NCBI GenBank assembly: GCA_963773765.1 | Contig: CAVZCC010000001.1 | Location: 62,001-126,000 of the forward strand | Length of the DNA stretch: 64,000 bases | Direction of reading: 5' to 3' | DNA from: CAVZCC01 sp963773765 | GTDB lineage: Bacteria; Actinomycetota; Acidimicrobiia; Acidimicrobiales; Microtrichaceae | Shown: positions 52,349-60,748 of the stretch, in pieces | How positions within the stretch are numbered: position 1 is the stretch's first letter | Layout of the letters: every line of letters starts with the position of its first letter | Program-made: the position numbers and the translations under genes | The notes under the pieces: generated by a model | The model's input: the letters and a program-made list of their open reading frames with translations, nothing else | Databases searched by the model: none | Told to the model about the DNA's origin: nothing

Positions 52349-53856
52349 CACGCGCTCCGTTCCGTCCCGGCCGGTCCCCGCCCGGCCGCGGGACCGCGGC
52401 CCGGGGCCGGCTCGGCCACCGACTTGGTCTCCAGGTACTCCTCGAAGCCGGCCACGCCCATCTCCCGGCCGATGCCGGACTGCTTGTAGCCGCCGAAGGG
52501 CACGTCGCCTGCGAACCACACGCCCCCGTTGACGCTCATGGTCCCGGTCCGGACCCGCTCCGCCACGGACCAGGCCCGGTCGGCGTCACCGCTGTGCACC
52601 GCTCCGGACAGCCCGTAGGGCGAGTCGTTGGCGATGGCCACCGCGTCGTCGTCGCCGTCGTGGGGGATGGCCACCAGCACCGGACCGAAGATCTCCTCGC
52701 GGGCCACCCGGGCCGAGTTGTCCAGCCCCGTCACCAGCGTCGGCTCGATCCAGTGGCCCCGGTCCCGGTCGGCGGGCCGGCCGCCCCCGGCCGCGAACCG
52801 GCCGCCCTCCTCCACCGCCAGGGCCAGGTAGCCCTCGATGCGGTCGCGTTGGCGTCCGGAGATGACCGGTCCGCACACGGTGCCGGGGTCCGTCGGGTCG
52901 CCGCAGCCCAGGGCGGTGAGCGTGGCCGCAGCGGCCTCCACCGCCTCGTCGTAGCGCCCGCGCGGGACCACCAGGCGGGTGGTGATGGCACAGCCCTGCC
53001 CGGCGTGGGTGCTCACGGTGAACGCGGCCATGGACGCGGCGGCGCCCAGGTCGGCGTCGTCCAGCACGATGAAGGCCGACTTGCCGCCCAGTTCCAGGAA
53101 GACCCGCTTGAGGGTCTGGGCCGCGCCGGCCATGACCGAGCGACCGGTGGCCGTCGAGCCGGTGAAGGACACCACGTCCACCCGGGGATCGGTGGCCAGC
53201 CGGGCGCCCAGGCCGTGGTCGGTGGAGGTGATGACGTTGAGCACGCCGTCGGGCAGGTCGGTCTCCTCCGCGGCCAGCCGGGCCAGGGCCGTCGCACACC
53301 CCGGTGTGTCCGGTGCCGGCTTGAGGATGACGGTGCAGCCTGCGGCCAGCGCGGGGCCGACCTTGGCCAGGTTGATCTGGTTGGGGAAGTTCCACGGGGT
53401 GATGGCACCGACCACCCCGGCCGCCTCCTTGAGCACCCACCGTCGCGACGGGACGCCCATGGGCGCGGCCTCGCCCAGGTCGGTGCGGTACGCGTACTGC
53501 TCGGCCAGGTCGGCGAACCAGCCCAGGTCCGCCACCGGGGCGTCCAGGTGGGCGCCGGAGGTGAGGAACACCGGTGCGCCGACCTCGGCCACCGTCAGGG
53601 CCCGCAGCTCGTCGGCGTGGGTCTCCATGGCCGCCTGCAACTGGCGCAGGCAGTGGGCCCGGAAGGCGTGGTCCCGGGACCAGTCGGTGGTGTCGAAGGC
53701 GACCCGTGCCCCGTCCAGGGCGCGGTCGAGGTCCACGTCGGAGGCGTCGGCCACCTCGCCCAGGACCTCCTCGGTGGCCGGGTTGGAGGTGGTGAAGGTG
53801 GCGCCGTCGGCGGCGGGGACCAGGTCGCCGTCGACGAGCAGCAGTGGGTCGATCAC
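52348..53856 (-). CDS. Aldehyde dehydrogenase (NAD family)
   Basis: 502-residue ALDH. Catalytic Cys289 lies in HAGQGCAITTR, the general base Glu255 in FLELGGKS and the cofactor motif in FTGSTATG; PWNFP is also present. The active site is complete. GTG 53856 overlaps the NTF2 gene stop (GTGA). It should oxidise an aldehyde made by the upstream P450 or dehydrogenase steps. It corresponds in position and family to aldA (Rv0768) in M. tuberculosis, although there it is transcribed differently. Confidence 0.88.
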   Translation of the reverse strand: MIDPLLLVDGDLVPAADGATFTTSNPATEEVLGEVADASDVDLDRALDGARVAFDTTDWSRDHAFRAHCLRQLQAAMETHADELRALTVAEVGAPVFLTSGAHLDAPVADLGWFADLAEQYAYRTDLGEAAPMGVPSRRWVLKEAAGVVGAITPWNFPNQINLAKVGPALAAGCTVILKPAPDTPGCATALARLAAEETDLPDGVLNVITSTDHGLGARLATDPRVDVVSFTGSTATGRSVMAGAAQTLKRVFLELGGKSAFIVLDDADLGAAASMAAFTVSTHAGQGCAITTRLVVPRGRYDEAVEAAAATLTALGCGDPTDPGTVCGPVISGRQRDRIEGYLALAVEEGGRFAAGGGRPADRDRGHWIEPTLVTGLDNSARVAREEIFGPVLVAIPHDGDDDAVAIANDSPYGLSGAVHSGDADRAWSVAERVRTGTMSVNGGVWFAGDVPFGGYKQSGIGREMGVAGFEEYLETKSVAEPAPGRGPAAGRGPAGTERSA

Positions 53857-54413
53857 GACACGTCGGGCCAGATCGGCGCCGGAGCCTGTCCGAAGCGGTA
53901 GTGCCCCGGCAGGTCCTGCTTGAGGCTGCGGTGCATCCGGGCCGTCATGCCCTCCGACAGCGTGCCGTCACCCATCATCTCCACGAACAGGGCGGTCGCG
54001 TTGCCGAAGTCGAAGAAGTCGCGCTGCCACGCCCACAGGCCGTCACCGGCGTAGCCGAACCAGCTGCCACCGATGCCGCCGACCTCGTAGGTGCCGCCGC
54101 CGGGACGCGGGGCGTCGGCGATCTGCTTCCACAGCCCCATGACCATGCCCTGGCGGTCATCGATGAGCACGTGCTGGTAGGGGTAGATCCAGCCGTCCAG
54201 CCCGCCCATCTCCAGGCCCAGGGCCACGTCGCGGATCTCGTCCCGGCCGACGGCCATGAAGTCCTCGTTGGGGCCGTAGTTCCATCCGTAGGTGGCGTCC
54301 TCGGTGTAGAGGTCGGCCATGGGCCGCCAGTCGCCGATCTCCTCGCAGTGACGGTTGGCGTCCAACCACCGCTGCACCATTGCTTCCATCTCGTCACGTT
54401 CGAACGCTGGCAT
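53853..54413 (-). CDS. NTF2-like (SnoaL) family protein in the cyp51 operon
   Basis: 186-residue alpha+beta protein: N-terminal helix VQRWLDANRHCEEIGDWRPMADLYTEDATYGWNYGPNEDF, then strands with HVLIDDRQGMVMGLWKQI and a Trp/Phe-rich C-terminal region (SWFGYAGDGLWAWQRDFFDF). Such proteins act as isomerases, dehydratases or substrate carriers. It lies two bases from the ferredoxin stop and overlaps the ALDH start. A role in the P450 pathway is inferred from position only. Confidence 0.75.
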   Translation of the reverse strand: MPAFERDEMEAMVQRWLDANRHCEEIGDWRPMADLYTEDATYGWNYGPNEDFMAVGRDEIRDVALGLEMGGLDGWIYPYQHVLIDDRQGMVMGLWKQIADAPRPGGGTYEVGGIGGSWFGYAGDGLWAWQRDFFDFGNATALFVEMMGDGTLSEGMTARMHRSLKQDLPGHYRFGQAPAPIWPDVS

Positions 54414-54415
54414 GG

Positions 54416-54634
54416 TCACTCCTCGGTGGGCTGTCGGTCGTCGATGATCTTCAGGGCGTGGGTCGGGCAGTACTTCACTGCCAGGTCCGCCGCGGCTCGC
54501 TCGGCATCGGGAGGGGTCTCGTCCAGCACGGTCAGGTCCCCGGCCTTGGAGACGGAGAACACCGCGGGCGCCTCCGACTCGCAGACGCCGTGGCCCTGGC
54601 ACAGGTCCCGGTCCACCTCGATGCGCCAGCTCAC
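54416..54634 (-). CDS. Ferredoxin, P450 partner of CYP51
   Basis: 72-residue ferredoxin with CQGHGVC (Cys12, Cys18) and CPTHAL near 57, the 3Fe-4S three-Cys pattern. GTG 54634 overlaps the cyp51 stop (GTGA). In M. tuberculosis the ferredoxin Rv0763c follows cyp51 in the same way and passes electrons to it. Start and function are therefore well supported. Confidence 0.9.
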   Translation of the reverse strand: MSWRIEVDRDLCQGHGVCESEAPAVFSVSKAGDLTVLDETPPDAERAAADLAVKYCPTHALKIIDDRQPTEE

Positions 54635-56037
54635 GCGGGGCTCCCGGTGGGCACGCCCACCCGCGGCGTCATGGTGACGGTGCAGGGCTGGGCCAGTTGG
54701 ACGACCATCTTGGACACGTCGTTGCGGTAGCTGTCCGCGGGCTGCGCCAGCGCGAACTCGAAGCGGGGCAGCAGCCAGGCGAAGATGCACTTGAGCTGCA
54801 TCAGCGCGAACGCCGCCCCCACGCAGCGGTGCCGCCCGGCCCCGAACGGGATCCAGGTCCAGGGGTTGGCCAGGTCGTCCTCCCGGGGGGCCAGGTAGCG
54901 GTCCGGGTCGAAGGCGTCGGGGTCGGTGAAGTCGGGCGTGAGGCGGTTGGAGATGGCGGGGGAGGCGCCCACCAGGTCACCCTTGGCGATGCGGTGACCG
55001 CACACCACGAAGTCGTCCTGGGCCACCCGCAGCAGCAGGATGAGGGGCGGGTGGAGGCGCAACGCCTCCTTGATCGACGACTCCAGGTGCGGCATCTCCC
55101 GCAGGGCCTGGTAGGTGACGGGCTCGCCGGCCGTGTTGAGGGCCTCCAGCTCAGCCATCACCTTGTCCATCTCGACCGGGTGCTTGAGCAGTTCCAGCAG
55201 GGTCCAGGCCGCCGTGGTGGACGTGGTGTGGTGCCCCGCGAACATCATCGAGATGAACATGCCGGTGACCATGTCGGCGTCGAAGCGCAGCGTGCCGTCC
55301 TCCTCCCGGATGGACATGAGGACGTCCAGCAGGTCGCGGTCGTCGTCGGTGGCCCCGGGTCCGGCCTCGCGCTCGTCCATGATCGACTGGAGCAGCGCCA
55401 CCATCTCCACCCGGGCCGCGTCGCGGCGGTGGAAGCTCTCGATGTCGGCGTAGGGGTCCACGAAGGCCATGGCGTCGGTGCCGCGCTCCAGGTCGTGGAA
55501 CAGCTGGGCGAACCGGCCGTCGAGCGACTCCCGGAACTTCTTGCCGATCAGGCAGGCGGAGGACGTGTAGATGGTGAGCTCGGCGAAGAACTCCAGCAGG
55601 TCCACGTCGCCGGGGCGGTCCCAGGTGGCGATCATGCGCTCGACCTGTTCCGAGATCGTCTCGGCGTGGCCCCGCATGTACCGGTCGCGGAGCGCCTGGT
55701 TGTGGAGCATCTCCCGGCGGCGTTCGGGGGATGCGTCGAACACGATGCCCTCGCCGAACACCGGGGTCATGAACGGGTAGGCCTCCGCCTGGTCCAGCTC
55801 CTCCTCCGGGGCCCGGAAGTACCACTCGTTGGCCTCGGCGCCGGACAGGAGCACGACCCGGCGTCCGGCGAGGTCGAACGCGCCCACCTCGCCGCACTCG
55901 TCCCGGACGCGCTGCATCAGGCCGATGGGGTCGGTCTGGAGGTCGCCCAGGTGGCCCGTGCCGGGCCGGGCGCCGCTGACCATGCGGGGCTCGCGGGCGG
56001 TGGTCCCATCAGCGGTGGTGTCGGAGCCGTCGGCCAT
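54631..56037 (-). CDS. cyp51: CYP51-family cytochrome P450 (sterol 14-alpha-demethylase)
   Basis: 468-residue P450 with the CYP51 signature: TDPIGLMQRVRDECG at 35-49, YPFMTPVFGEG at 87-97, FFAELTIYTSSACLIGKKFR, the I-helix MFAGHHTTS (265-273), EALR ExxR pair (Glu324, Arg327) and heme loop FGAGRHRCVGAAFA with Cys405. It is very close to M. tuberculosis CYP51 by eye in these motifs. It removes the 14-alpha methyl group of a sterol or a related triterpenoid using its ferredoxin. ATG 56037 has a strong AGGAGGA site and lies nine bases after the SDR stop. Confidence 0.93.
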   Translation of the reverse strand: MADGSDTTADGTTAREPRMVSGARPGTGHLGDLQTDPIGLMQRVRDECGEVGAFDLAGRRVVLLSGAEANEWYFRAPEEELDQAEAYPFMTPVFGEGIVFDASPERRREMLHNQALRDRYMRGHAETISEQVERMIATWDRPGDVDLLEFFAELTIYTSSACLIGKKFRESLDGRFAQLFHDLERGTDAMAFVDPYADIESFHRRDAARVEMVALLQSIMDEREAGPGATDDDRDLLDVLMSIREEDGTLRFDADMVTGMFISMMFAGHHTTSTTAAWTLLELLKHPVEMDKVMAELEALNTAGEPVTYQALREMPHLESSIKEALRLHPPLILLLRVAQDDFVVCGHRIAKGDLVGASPAISNRLTPDFTDPDAFDPDRYLAPREDDLANPWTWIPFGAGRHRCVGAAFALMQLKCIFAWLLPRFEFALAQPADSYRNDVSKMVVQLAQPCTVTMTPRVGVPTGSPA

Positions 56038-56046
56038 GTGTCCTCC

Positions 56047-56913
56047 TCAGGACTCGTCGCGGGGTGCGGACCGTCCGGCGCTGCGCGCCGCGAGGTCGTC
56101 GAGGTGGGCGCGGGCCGCGGCCACCTCCTCGGCGGTGGCGGGGTCGCCCAGCACGGGCGCCTCCGGTTCCACCTCGATGATGGTGAAGTGGGTGCCACGG
56201 GGGGCACCCACGACGGCCAGGACGGCGCCCGCCACGCCGTCGGCCTCCAGGTAGCCGTCGTGGCGCATGAGCCCGTGGGCGGCCCACTCCTGCATGATCA
56301 CGGGCATCGCCTCGGCCGGGAACCCCGAGCCCATCTCGGTGAGGGTGGGGCCGGGCCGCACGATGGAGCAGCGGACGCCGGTGCCCTCGAGCTCCAGCAT
56401 CATGGCCCGGGCCAGGCCCTCCAGTCCCCACTTGGAGGCGACGTAGCTGGACATGGTGGGGCGGGGGAGCCGGACCACGTCGGAGGTGACCAGCACGACG
56501 TCGCCACGCCGCCGCACCACCATCGACGGCACCAGCCGGGTGACCAGGTGCTGGACCCCCAGCAGGTTCACGGCCAGCTGGCGGGAGAAGTCCTCGGGGT
56601 CCGTGTCGTGGGCCTTGGTGGGCAGGACGTCGCCGGCCACCGACACCAGCACCTCGATGTCGCCCAGCGCCGCGGTGGCCGCGGCGGCACAGGCGTCGAT
56701 GCCGGCCGGGTCGCCCAGGTCCAGCGGGACGGCCACGGCCTCGGCACCCGCGGCGCAGAGCTCCGCCGCGAGTCCGTCCAGGCGCTCCACCCGGCGGGCC
56801 GCCAGGGCGACGGGGTGGCCGGCCGCGGCCAGGCGGCGGGCGGTGGCGGCGCCGATGCCGCTCGACGCGCCGGTGACCAGGGCGGGACGCCGGTCCGGGT
56901 GGGTGGGGCCCAT
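56047..56913 (-). CDS. Short-chain dehydrogenase in the cyp51 operon
   Basis: 288-residue SDR with ALVTGASSGIGAATARRL, the NLLG segment, LVTSDVVRLPRPTMSSYVASK (Ser plus YxxxK) and a C-terminal extension ending PEAPVLGDPATAEEVAAARAHLDDL. It matches the position of Rv0765c next to cyp51. It probably oxidises a hydroxyl on the substrate before or after demethylation. ATG 56913 overlaps the upstream P450 stop (ATGA). Confidence 0.88.
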   Translation of the reverse strand: MGPTHPDRRPALVTGASSGIGAATARRLAAAGHPVALAARRVERLDGLAAELCAAGAEAVAVPLDLGDPAGIDACAAAATAALGDIEVLVSVAGDVLPTKAHDTDPEDFSRQLAVNLLGVQHLVTRLVPSMVVRRRGDVVLVTSDVVRLPRPTMSSYVASKWGLEGLARAMMLELEGTGVRCSIVRPGPTLTEMGSGFPAEAMPVIMQEWAAHGLMRHDGYLEADGVAGAVLAVVGAPRGTHFTIIEVEPEAPVLGDPATAEEVAAARAHLDDLAARSAGRSAPRDES

Positions 56914-58109
56914 CAGCGGGTCTCCACCGTGGTGGGCAGGGCGGCGAAGCCCCGCACGTTGACCGAGTGCACCCGATCGATGCCGGCGGGGTCCACGTCG
57001 TAGTCGGCGACGCGGGAGGCCAGCTCCTCCAGGCAGATCCGCGCCTCCAGCCGGGCCAGCGACGCCCCGAGGCAGAAGTGGCGTCCGACGCCGAAGCTGA
57101 CCAGCTGTGACGTGTCCCGGCCCAGGAGGTAGCGGTCCGGGTCGGGGAACACGTCGCCGTCGCGGTTGGCCGACCCCACCAGGAGCAGCACACGGTCGCC
57201 GGCCGGGATGGTGGTGCCGTGGAGGGTGACGTCCTCCGTGGTGACGCGGGCCAGCATCTGGCTGGACGTGTCGTAGCGGAGCGTCTCCTCCACCCAGTCC
57301 TCCACCCGGGCCGCGTCCGACCCGTTCCCGAGCCCCAGCCGGCGCTGGTCCGGGTTGCGCCATCCCCAGTACCAGGCGTTGGCCAGCAGCTTGGTGGTGG
57401 TCTCGTTGCCGGCCACCACCATGAGGAACAGGAACGCCATGACCTCGTCGTCGGTGAGGCGGTCGCCGTCGATCTCCGCGTCCAGCAGGGCGGAGGTCAG
57501 GTCGTCGGTCCTGGAGGCGCGCCGCTGGGCGATCATGTCGGCGTAGTAGCCGGCCAGCGTCAGGGCGGCCTCGATGCCGGACGCGGGCACGTCCTCCACG
57601 CCCTCCTCCCGGTGCACCAGCAGGTCCGCAAGGCGACGGAGCTCGGGGCGGTCCTCCACCGGGACGCCGACCAGTTCGGAGATGACGTCCATGGGGAGCC
57701 GGCCGGCCAGGTGGGTGACGAAGTCGAACTCCCCGGCCTCCAGCGCCGGCTCCAGGTGGAGCAGGGTCAGGCGCCGGATGTTGTCCTCCATCTCCGCCAC
57801 CCGGCGGGGGGTGAAGCCCCGGGACACCAGTGCCCGCATGCGGGTGTGGCGTGGCGGGTCCATGGCCAGGAAGGACATGGTCCTGTGGGCGTGGGGCCCC
57901 GACGCCGCCTTGTCCAGGCTGACCCCGTGGGAGTTGGAGAACCGGGCGGAGTCCCGGAACGCCGCGCTGACGTCGCCGTGGCGGGACAGGGCCCAGAACC
58001 CCAGTTGGTCGTTGCGGTAGACGGGCGCCTCCTCCCGCAGGCGGCGGTACGTGGGGTACGGATCCTCGTGGATCTCGTAGTCGTAGGGGTTGTAGGTCGG
58101 TGTGGTCAT
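56913..58109 (-). CDS. Cytochrome P450, CYP123-like
   Basis: 398-residue P450 with I-helix LMVVAGNETTTK, ExxR in VEETLRYDTS and heme loop FGVGRHFCLGASLAR. It sits where cyp123 (Rv0766c) sits in M. tuberculosis, between the TetR and SDR genes; assignment to CYP123 is by context and general sequence look, not by tested identity. It may share the ferredoxin of CYP51. ATG 58109 overlaps the TetR stop. Confidence 0.88.
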   Translation of the reverse strand: MTTPTYNPYDYEIHEDPYPTYRRLREEAPVYRNDQLGFWALSRHGDVSAAFRDSARFSNSHGVSLDKAASGPHAHRTMSFLAMDPPRHTRMRALVSRGFTPRRVAEMEDNIRRLTLLHLEPALEAGEFDFVTHLAGRLPMDVISELVGVPVEDRPELRRLADLLVHREEGVEDVPASGIEAALTLAGYYADMIAQRRASRTDDLTSALLDAEIDGDRLTDDEVMAFLFLMVVAGNETTTKLLANAWYWGWRNPDQRRLGLGNGSDAARVEDWVEETLRYDTSSQMLARVTTEDVTLHGTTIPAGDRVLLLVGSANRDGDVFPDPDRYLLGRDTSQLVSFGVGRHFCLGASLARLEARICLEELASRVADYDVDPAGIDRVHSVNVRGFAALPTTVETR

Positions 58110-58768
58110 GCGTCCTGCCCAGTCGGTCGTCCGGGTCGCGCCCGGGGGCCCTCGAAGATGGCGGAGGCCACCTCCTCCATGCGGGCGGGGAGCTCCGCGT
58201 ACGAGAGGTAGCCCATCCCGGCCTGGACCATGGCGCCGGAGAACGCCACCACCAGGGTCCGCACCGCGCTGGGGGAGGCGTCGTCGCCCAGCGCCCGGAC
58301 GAGGCGGTCCCGGACGTCCGCGCCGATGGCGTCGCGCAGGCGGGCCACCTCGGGGTCCGAGGCGAGCATGGCGGTGGTGCACGCCGCGGCCAGCTCGGGC
58401 TCGTCGGCCACCAGCAGCCCGACGTCGGCCAGGGAGGCGCCGACGCGGCCGGCGGGGGAGCGTCGGCCGTCCACCGGCGGTTCGGGCAGGGCACGCAGGC
58501 GTCGCCAGAAGACCTCGGTGACCAGGTGGTCCTTGGACGCGAAGTACGTGTAGGCGGTTGCCGGGGCCACCCCGGCCCGGCGGGCCACGTTGCGCACGGT
58601 GAGGCCCACGTAGCCGTGCTGGCGCAGTTCCTGCACCGCGGCGTCGGTCAGGCGGTCCACCGTCTCGGCCTGGCGGTCGCTCAGCAGGCGTCGCGGTGCC
58701 GGTGCGCCGGAGGGCACGGCACCGGCCCCCGCTCCCACGACCGCGTCCGCGGCCCCCCTGCTGGACAT
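58106..58768 (-). CDS. TetR family transcriptional regulator of the cyp51 operon
   Basis: 220-residue TetR repressor. The N-terminal HTH is ALTDAAVQELRQHGYVGLTVRNVARRAGVAPATAYTYFASKDHLVTEVFWRRL-like: the visible core GLTVRNVARRAGVAPATAYTYF is canonical, and the C-terminal ligand region follows. It is the first gene of the operon. An inverted repeat (CAGAC-AGTA-GTCTG) just upstream at 58774-58787 would let it control itself and the divergent gene at 58838. The inducer may be a sterol-like compound; that is inference. Confidence 0.88.
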   Translation of the reverse strand: MSSRGAADAVVGAGAGAVPSGAPAPRRLLSDRQAETVDRLTDAAVQELRQHGYVGLTVRNVARRAGVAPATAYTYFASKDHLVTEVFWRRLRALPEPPVDGRRSPAGRVGASLADVGLLVADEPELAAACTTAMLASDPEVARLRDAIGADVRDRLVRALGDDASPSAVRTLVVAFSGAMVQAGMGYLSYAELPARMEEVASAIFEGPRARPGRPTGQDA

Positions 58769-58773
58769 GTGTC

Positions 58774-58787
58774 CAGACAGTAGTCTG
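58774..58787 (+). promoter_or_regulatory. TetR operator candidate
   Basis: CAGAC at 58774-58778 and GTCTG at 58783-58787 form a perfect 5-4-5 inverted repeat, six bases from the TetR ATG and 51 bases from the divergent ATG 58838. The size is short for a TetR site, but the location is ideal. Confidence 0.45.
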
Positions 58788-58827
58788 TCGGGCGCGGGAT
58801 GCAAGCCCGACCTCGGGCGCACCCACC

Positions 58828-58835
58828 AAGGAGGG
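58828..58835 (+). promoter_or_regulatory. Near-perfect ribosome-binding site (AAGGAGGG)
   Basis: AAGGAGGG ends two bases before ATG 58838, one of the best Shine-Dalgarno matches in the window, and fixes this start over an upstream in-frame start. Confidence 0.75.
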
Positions 58836-58837
58836 TC

Positions 58838-60085
58838 ATGACCAGCGTGCGGACCATCGGTGACCTCACCCGGGAGGAGCTGGCCGTGCTGGGCCGGGAG
58901 TACCTGATGGCGGGCCAGCTCATCGACCGCGCCGGGATGCCCCAGGTCATCTCCCGGGCCGGCCGGGACGTGATGCAGGCCGTGGCCATCGACGAGTGGA
59001 TGGGCGCGAGCCCCGTGTACACCCGCCGCATCCAGCGCCTGCTGGGCTTCAGCGGCGGCACCGACGTGGCCACCATGTTCAAGGGCATGCAGTTCGACAT
59101 CGGGGCCCCGCACGAGTTCCTGGACTTCCGGTACCGGGTCCTGTCCCCGGACCACGGCGAGTTCTGGCTGGACCACTGCGGCGCACTGGTCGACGTGGAG
59201 CCCATGGGCGACGACTACGTGGTGGCCATGTGCCACCACATCGAGGACCCCACCTTCGAGGCCACCGTGTGCGCCTCCAACCCACGGGCCCGCATGACAC
59301 CGGTGCACCGACCACCCCGGGTGCCCGAGGACCGCCACCCCCACTGCCACTGGGAGGTCCGCATCGACCACGACGGGGACGAACTGGCCGAGCCGGCCGG
59401 CGCCCGCCTGATCGCCTCCAGCCACGCCGCGGGCCTGGCCGTGCCGGTCGTGCCGGCCGTGGGCCCGGGGGACGGCCGGGGCGACTACGCGGGACCGGTG
59501 GACCCCGACCTGCGCCTGGAGGACTTCTCCCGGACCACCCTGGAGGCGGTGGTGCGCGAGTTCGCACTGCAGGGCCACCTGCTGGTCCTGTCGTTCTTCG
59601 CCGCGGTGACCGAGCGGCTCGGCCCGGAGGAGGCCGTCGCGGTCCTGGCCCAGCAGTTCACCGGCGTTTCCGGCGTGGTGGCGTCCCGCCTGGCCGCCGC
59701 CTTCGGCACCGGCGACACCGCCGCCGACCTGGCCACGGTGCTGGAACTGCACCCCGCCCTGCAGCCCCGGGACTACCTCGACGTCCGGGTCCGCCCCGGC
59801 GAACCGGTCCACGTCGGCCTGGGGGACGGGCCCGGGACGGAGGAGACCGTGGCGATGGGCTGGGGGACGCTCCTGGCCGAGGGCCGGGCCGACGCCGCAC
59901 TGGACGCCATCGTCGGTGCCGTGGACCCGCGGGCCTCGGTCCGCCCCGCCGAACCGGCCGGGGACCAGGTCCGGGCGTGGGAGGTCGTGGTGGGACCGGA
60001 GCCGCGCCCCGAGCCGGGCGAGGTGACCCTCACCCGGTTCAGCTCCGGCGCCGACTTCACCTTCCAGCGGGTGGGCATGCGCTGA
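58838..60085 (+). CDS. Conserved hypothetical protein, Cys/His-rich core
   Basis: 415 residues, no signal peptide. Residues 90-180 carry a dense set of possible metal ligands: His92, His106, His113-Cys114, Cys132-His133-His134, Cys145, His157, His167, His169-Cys170-His171 and His178, inside segments such as FWLDHCGALVDVEP, CHHIEDPTFEATVC and HPHCHWEVRI. The rest is helical. I did not recognise the family. It is divergent from the TetR of the cyp51 operon and probably shares its operator. A metal enzyme or redox protein of the same pathway is a reasonable guess. Confidence 0.65.
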   Translation: MTSVRTIGDLTREELAVLGREYLMAGQLIDRAGMPQVISRAGRDVMQAVAIDEWMGASPVYTRRIQRLLGFSGGTDVATMFKGMQFDIGAPHEFLDFRYRVLSPDHGEFWLDHCGALVDVEPMGDDYVVAMCHHIEDPTFEATVCASNPRARMTPVHRPPRVPEDRHPHCHWEVRIDHDGDELAEPAGARLIASSHAAGLAVPVVPAVGPGDGRGDYAGPVDPDLRLEDFSRTTLEAVVREFALQGHLLVLSFFAAVTERLGPEEAVAVLAQQFTGVSGVVASRLAAAFGTGDTAADLATVLELHPALQPRDYLDVRVRPGEPVHVGLGDGPGTEETVAMGWGTLLAEGRADAALDAIVGAVDPRASVRPAEPAGDQVRAWEVVVGPEPRPEPGEVTLTRFSSGADFTFQRVGMR

Positions 60086-60178
60086 ACCGGCGCCCGCCCC
60101 ACTGTGATGGGTGTCACGGCGGACGGGTCCGATCGGGCCGGAACCGGCGGCAATCCGCGGGTCCGGCCCGCCGCCTCC

Positions 60179-60193
60179 CTGTGGAATCCACAG
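60179..60193 (+). promoter_or_regulatory. 15-base perfect palindrome CTGTGGA-A-TCCACAG
   Basis: The sequence reads the same on both strands apart from the central A. It lies 163 bases before the SHOCT-like ATG in an otherwise gene-free stretch of 270 bases. A regulator site is likely; the protein that binds is unknown. Confidence 0.5.
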
Positions 60194-60355
60194 GACGCCG
60201 ACGCCATGTTGTGAGGTCGGGGGCTCCCAGCGCCTATCCTGAGCAACGGACCGGACGTCGGGCCGTCCTCCGGGACGCCGTACCCGGCCGTGTCGCACAC
60301 CTCGTGTCGACCGCCGTGTCCCGCCCCCACCACCGCGACGAAGCGAGGAACCTCC

Positions 60356-60637
60356 ATGGGCGCCAGCCGAACCAGTTTCGCCAAGCTCCAACGTGACCGG
60401 GCCAAGAAGGCCAAGGCGGCAGCCAAGCGTGAGCGCCGCCTGGACCCGGGCGGTGAGCCCATCGAGGGCGAGGAGGCGGCTCCGACGGAGCTCGTCGACG
60501 ACGGCGAGGAGCTCTCCGCCGACCAGCTGCTGAAGCTGGTGGAGGAGTTGCACGCCGACTTCGAGGCCGAGCGCATCGACTTCGAGACGTTCGAGGAGCG
60601 CAAGACGGAGCTCTTCGCCCGCATCTCGGTCGACTGA
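60356..60637 (+). CDS. Small charged protein with SHOCT-like C-terminus
   Basis: 93 residues. The N-terminal half is very basic and repetitive (SFAKLQRDRAKKAKAAAKRE), the C-terminal half (ADQLLKLVEELHADFEAERIDFETFEERKTELFARI) has the hydrophobic spacing of SHOCT domains. The N-terminus looks like a nucleic-acid-binding or coiled-coil segment. A GAGGA site precedes the ATG. It lies 111 bases before PPK2, so the two may be in one unit. Function unknown. Confidence 0.6.
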   Translation: MGASRTSFAKLQRDRAKKAKAAAKRERRLDPGGEPIEGEEAAPTELVDDGEELSADQLLKLVEELHADFEAERIDFETFEERKTELFARISVD

Positions 60638-60706
60638 GTCCCCACGGGACAGCCATCGCCCTCGCACCCGTCCGTCCGCCCCGCAACGTTTCCGGATGCC
60701 CGCCGC

Positions 60707-60712
60707 TACGGT
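60707..60712 (+). promoter_or_regulatory. -10-like TACGGT before PPK2
   Basis: TACGGT in the context GCCGCTACGGTGG, identical to that at 596-601, with PPK2 ATG at 60749 and a GGGAGG ribosome-binding site between. Confidence 0.4.
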
Positions 60713-60748
60713 GGGCAGCGACCAGGACGCCCAACGGGAGGACCGGGG

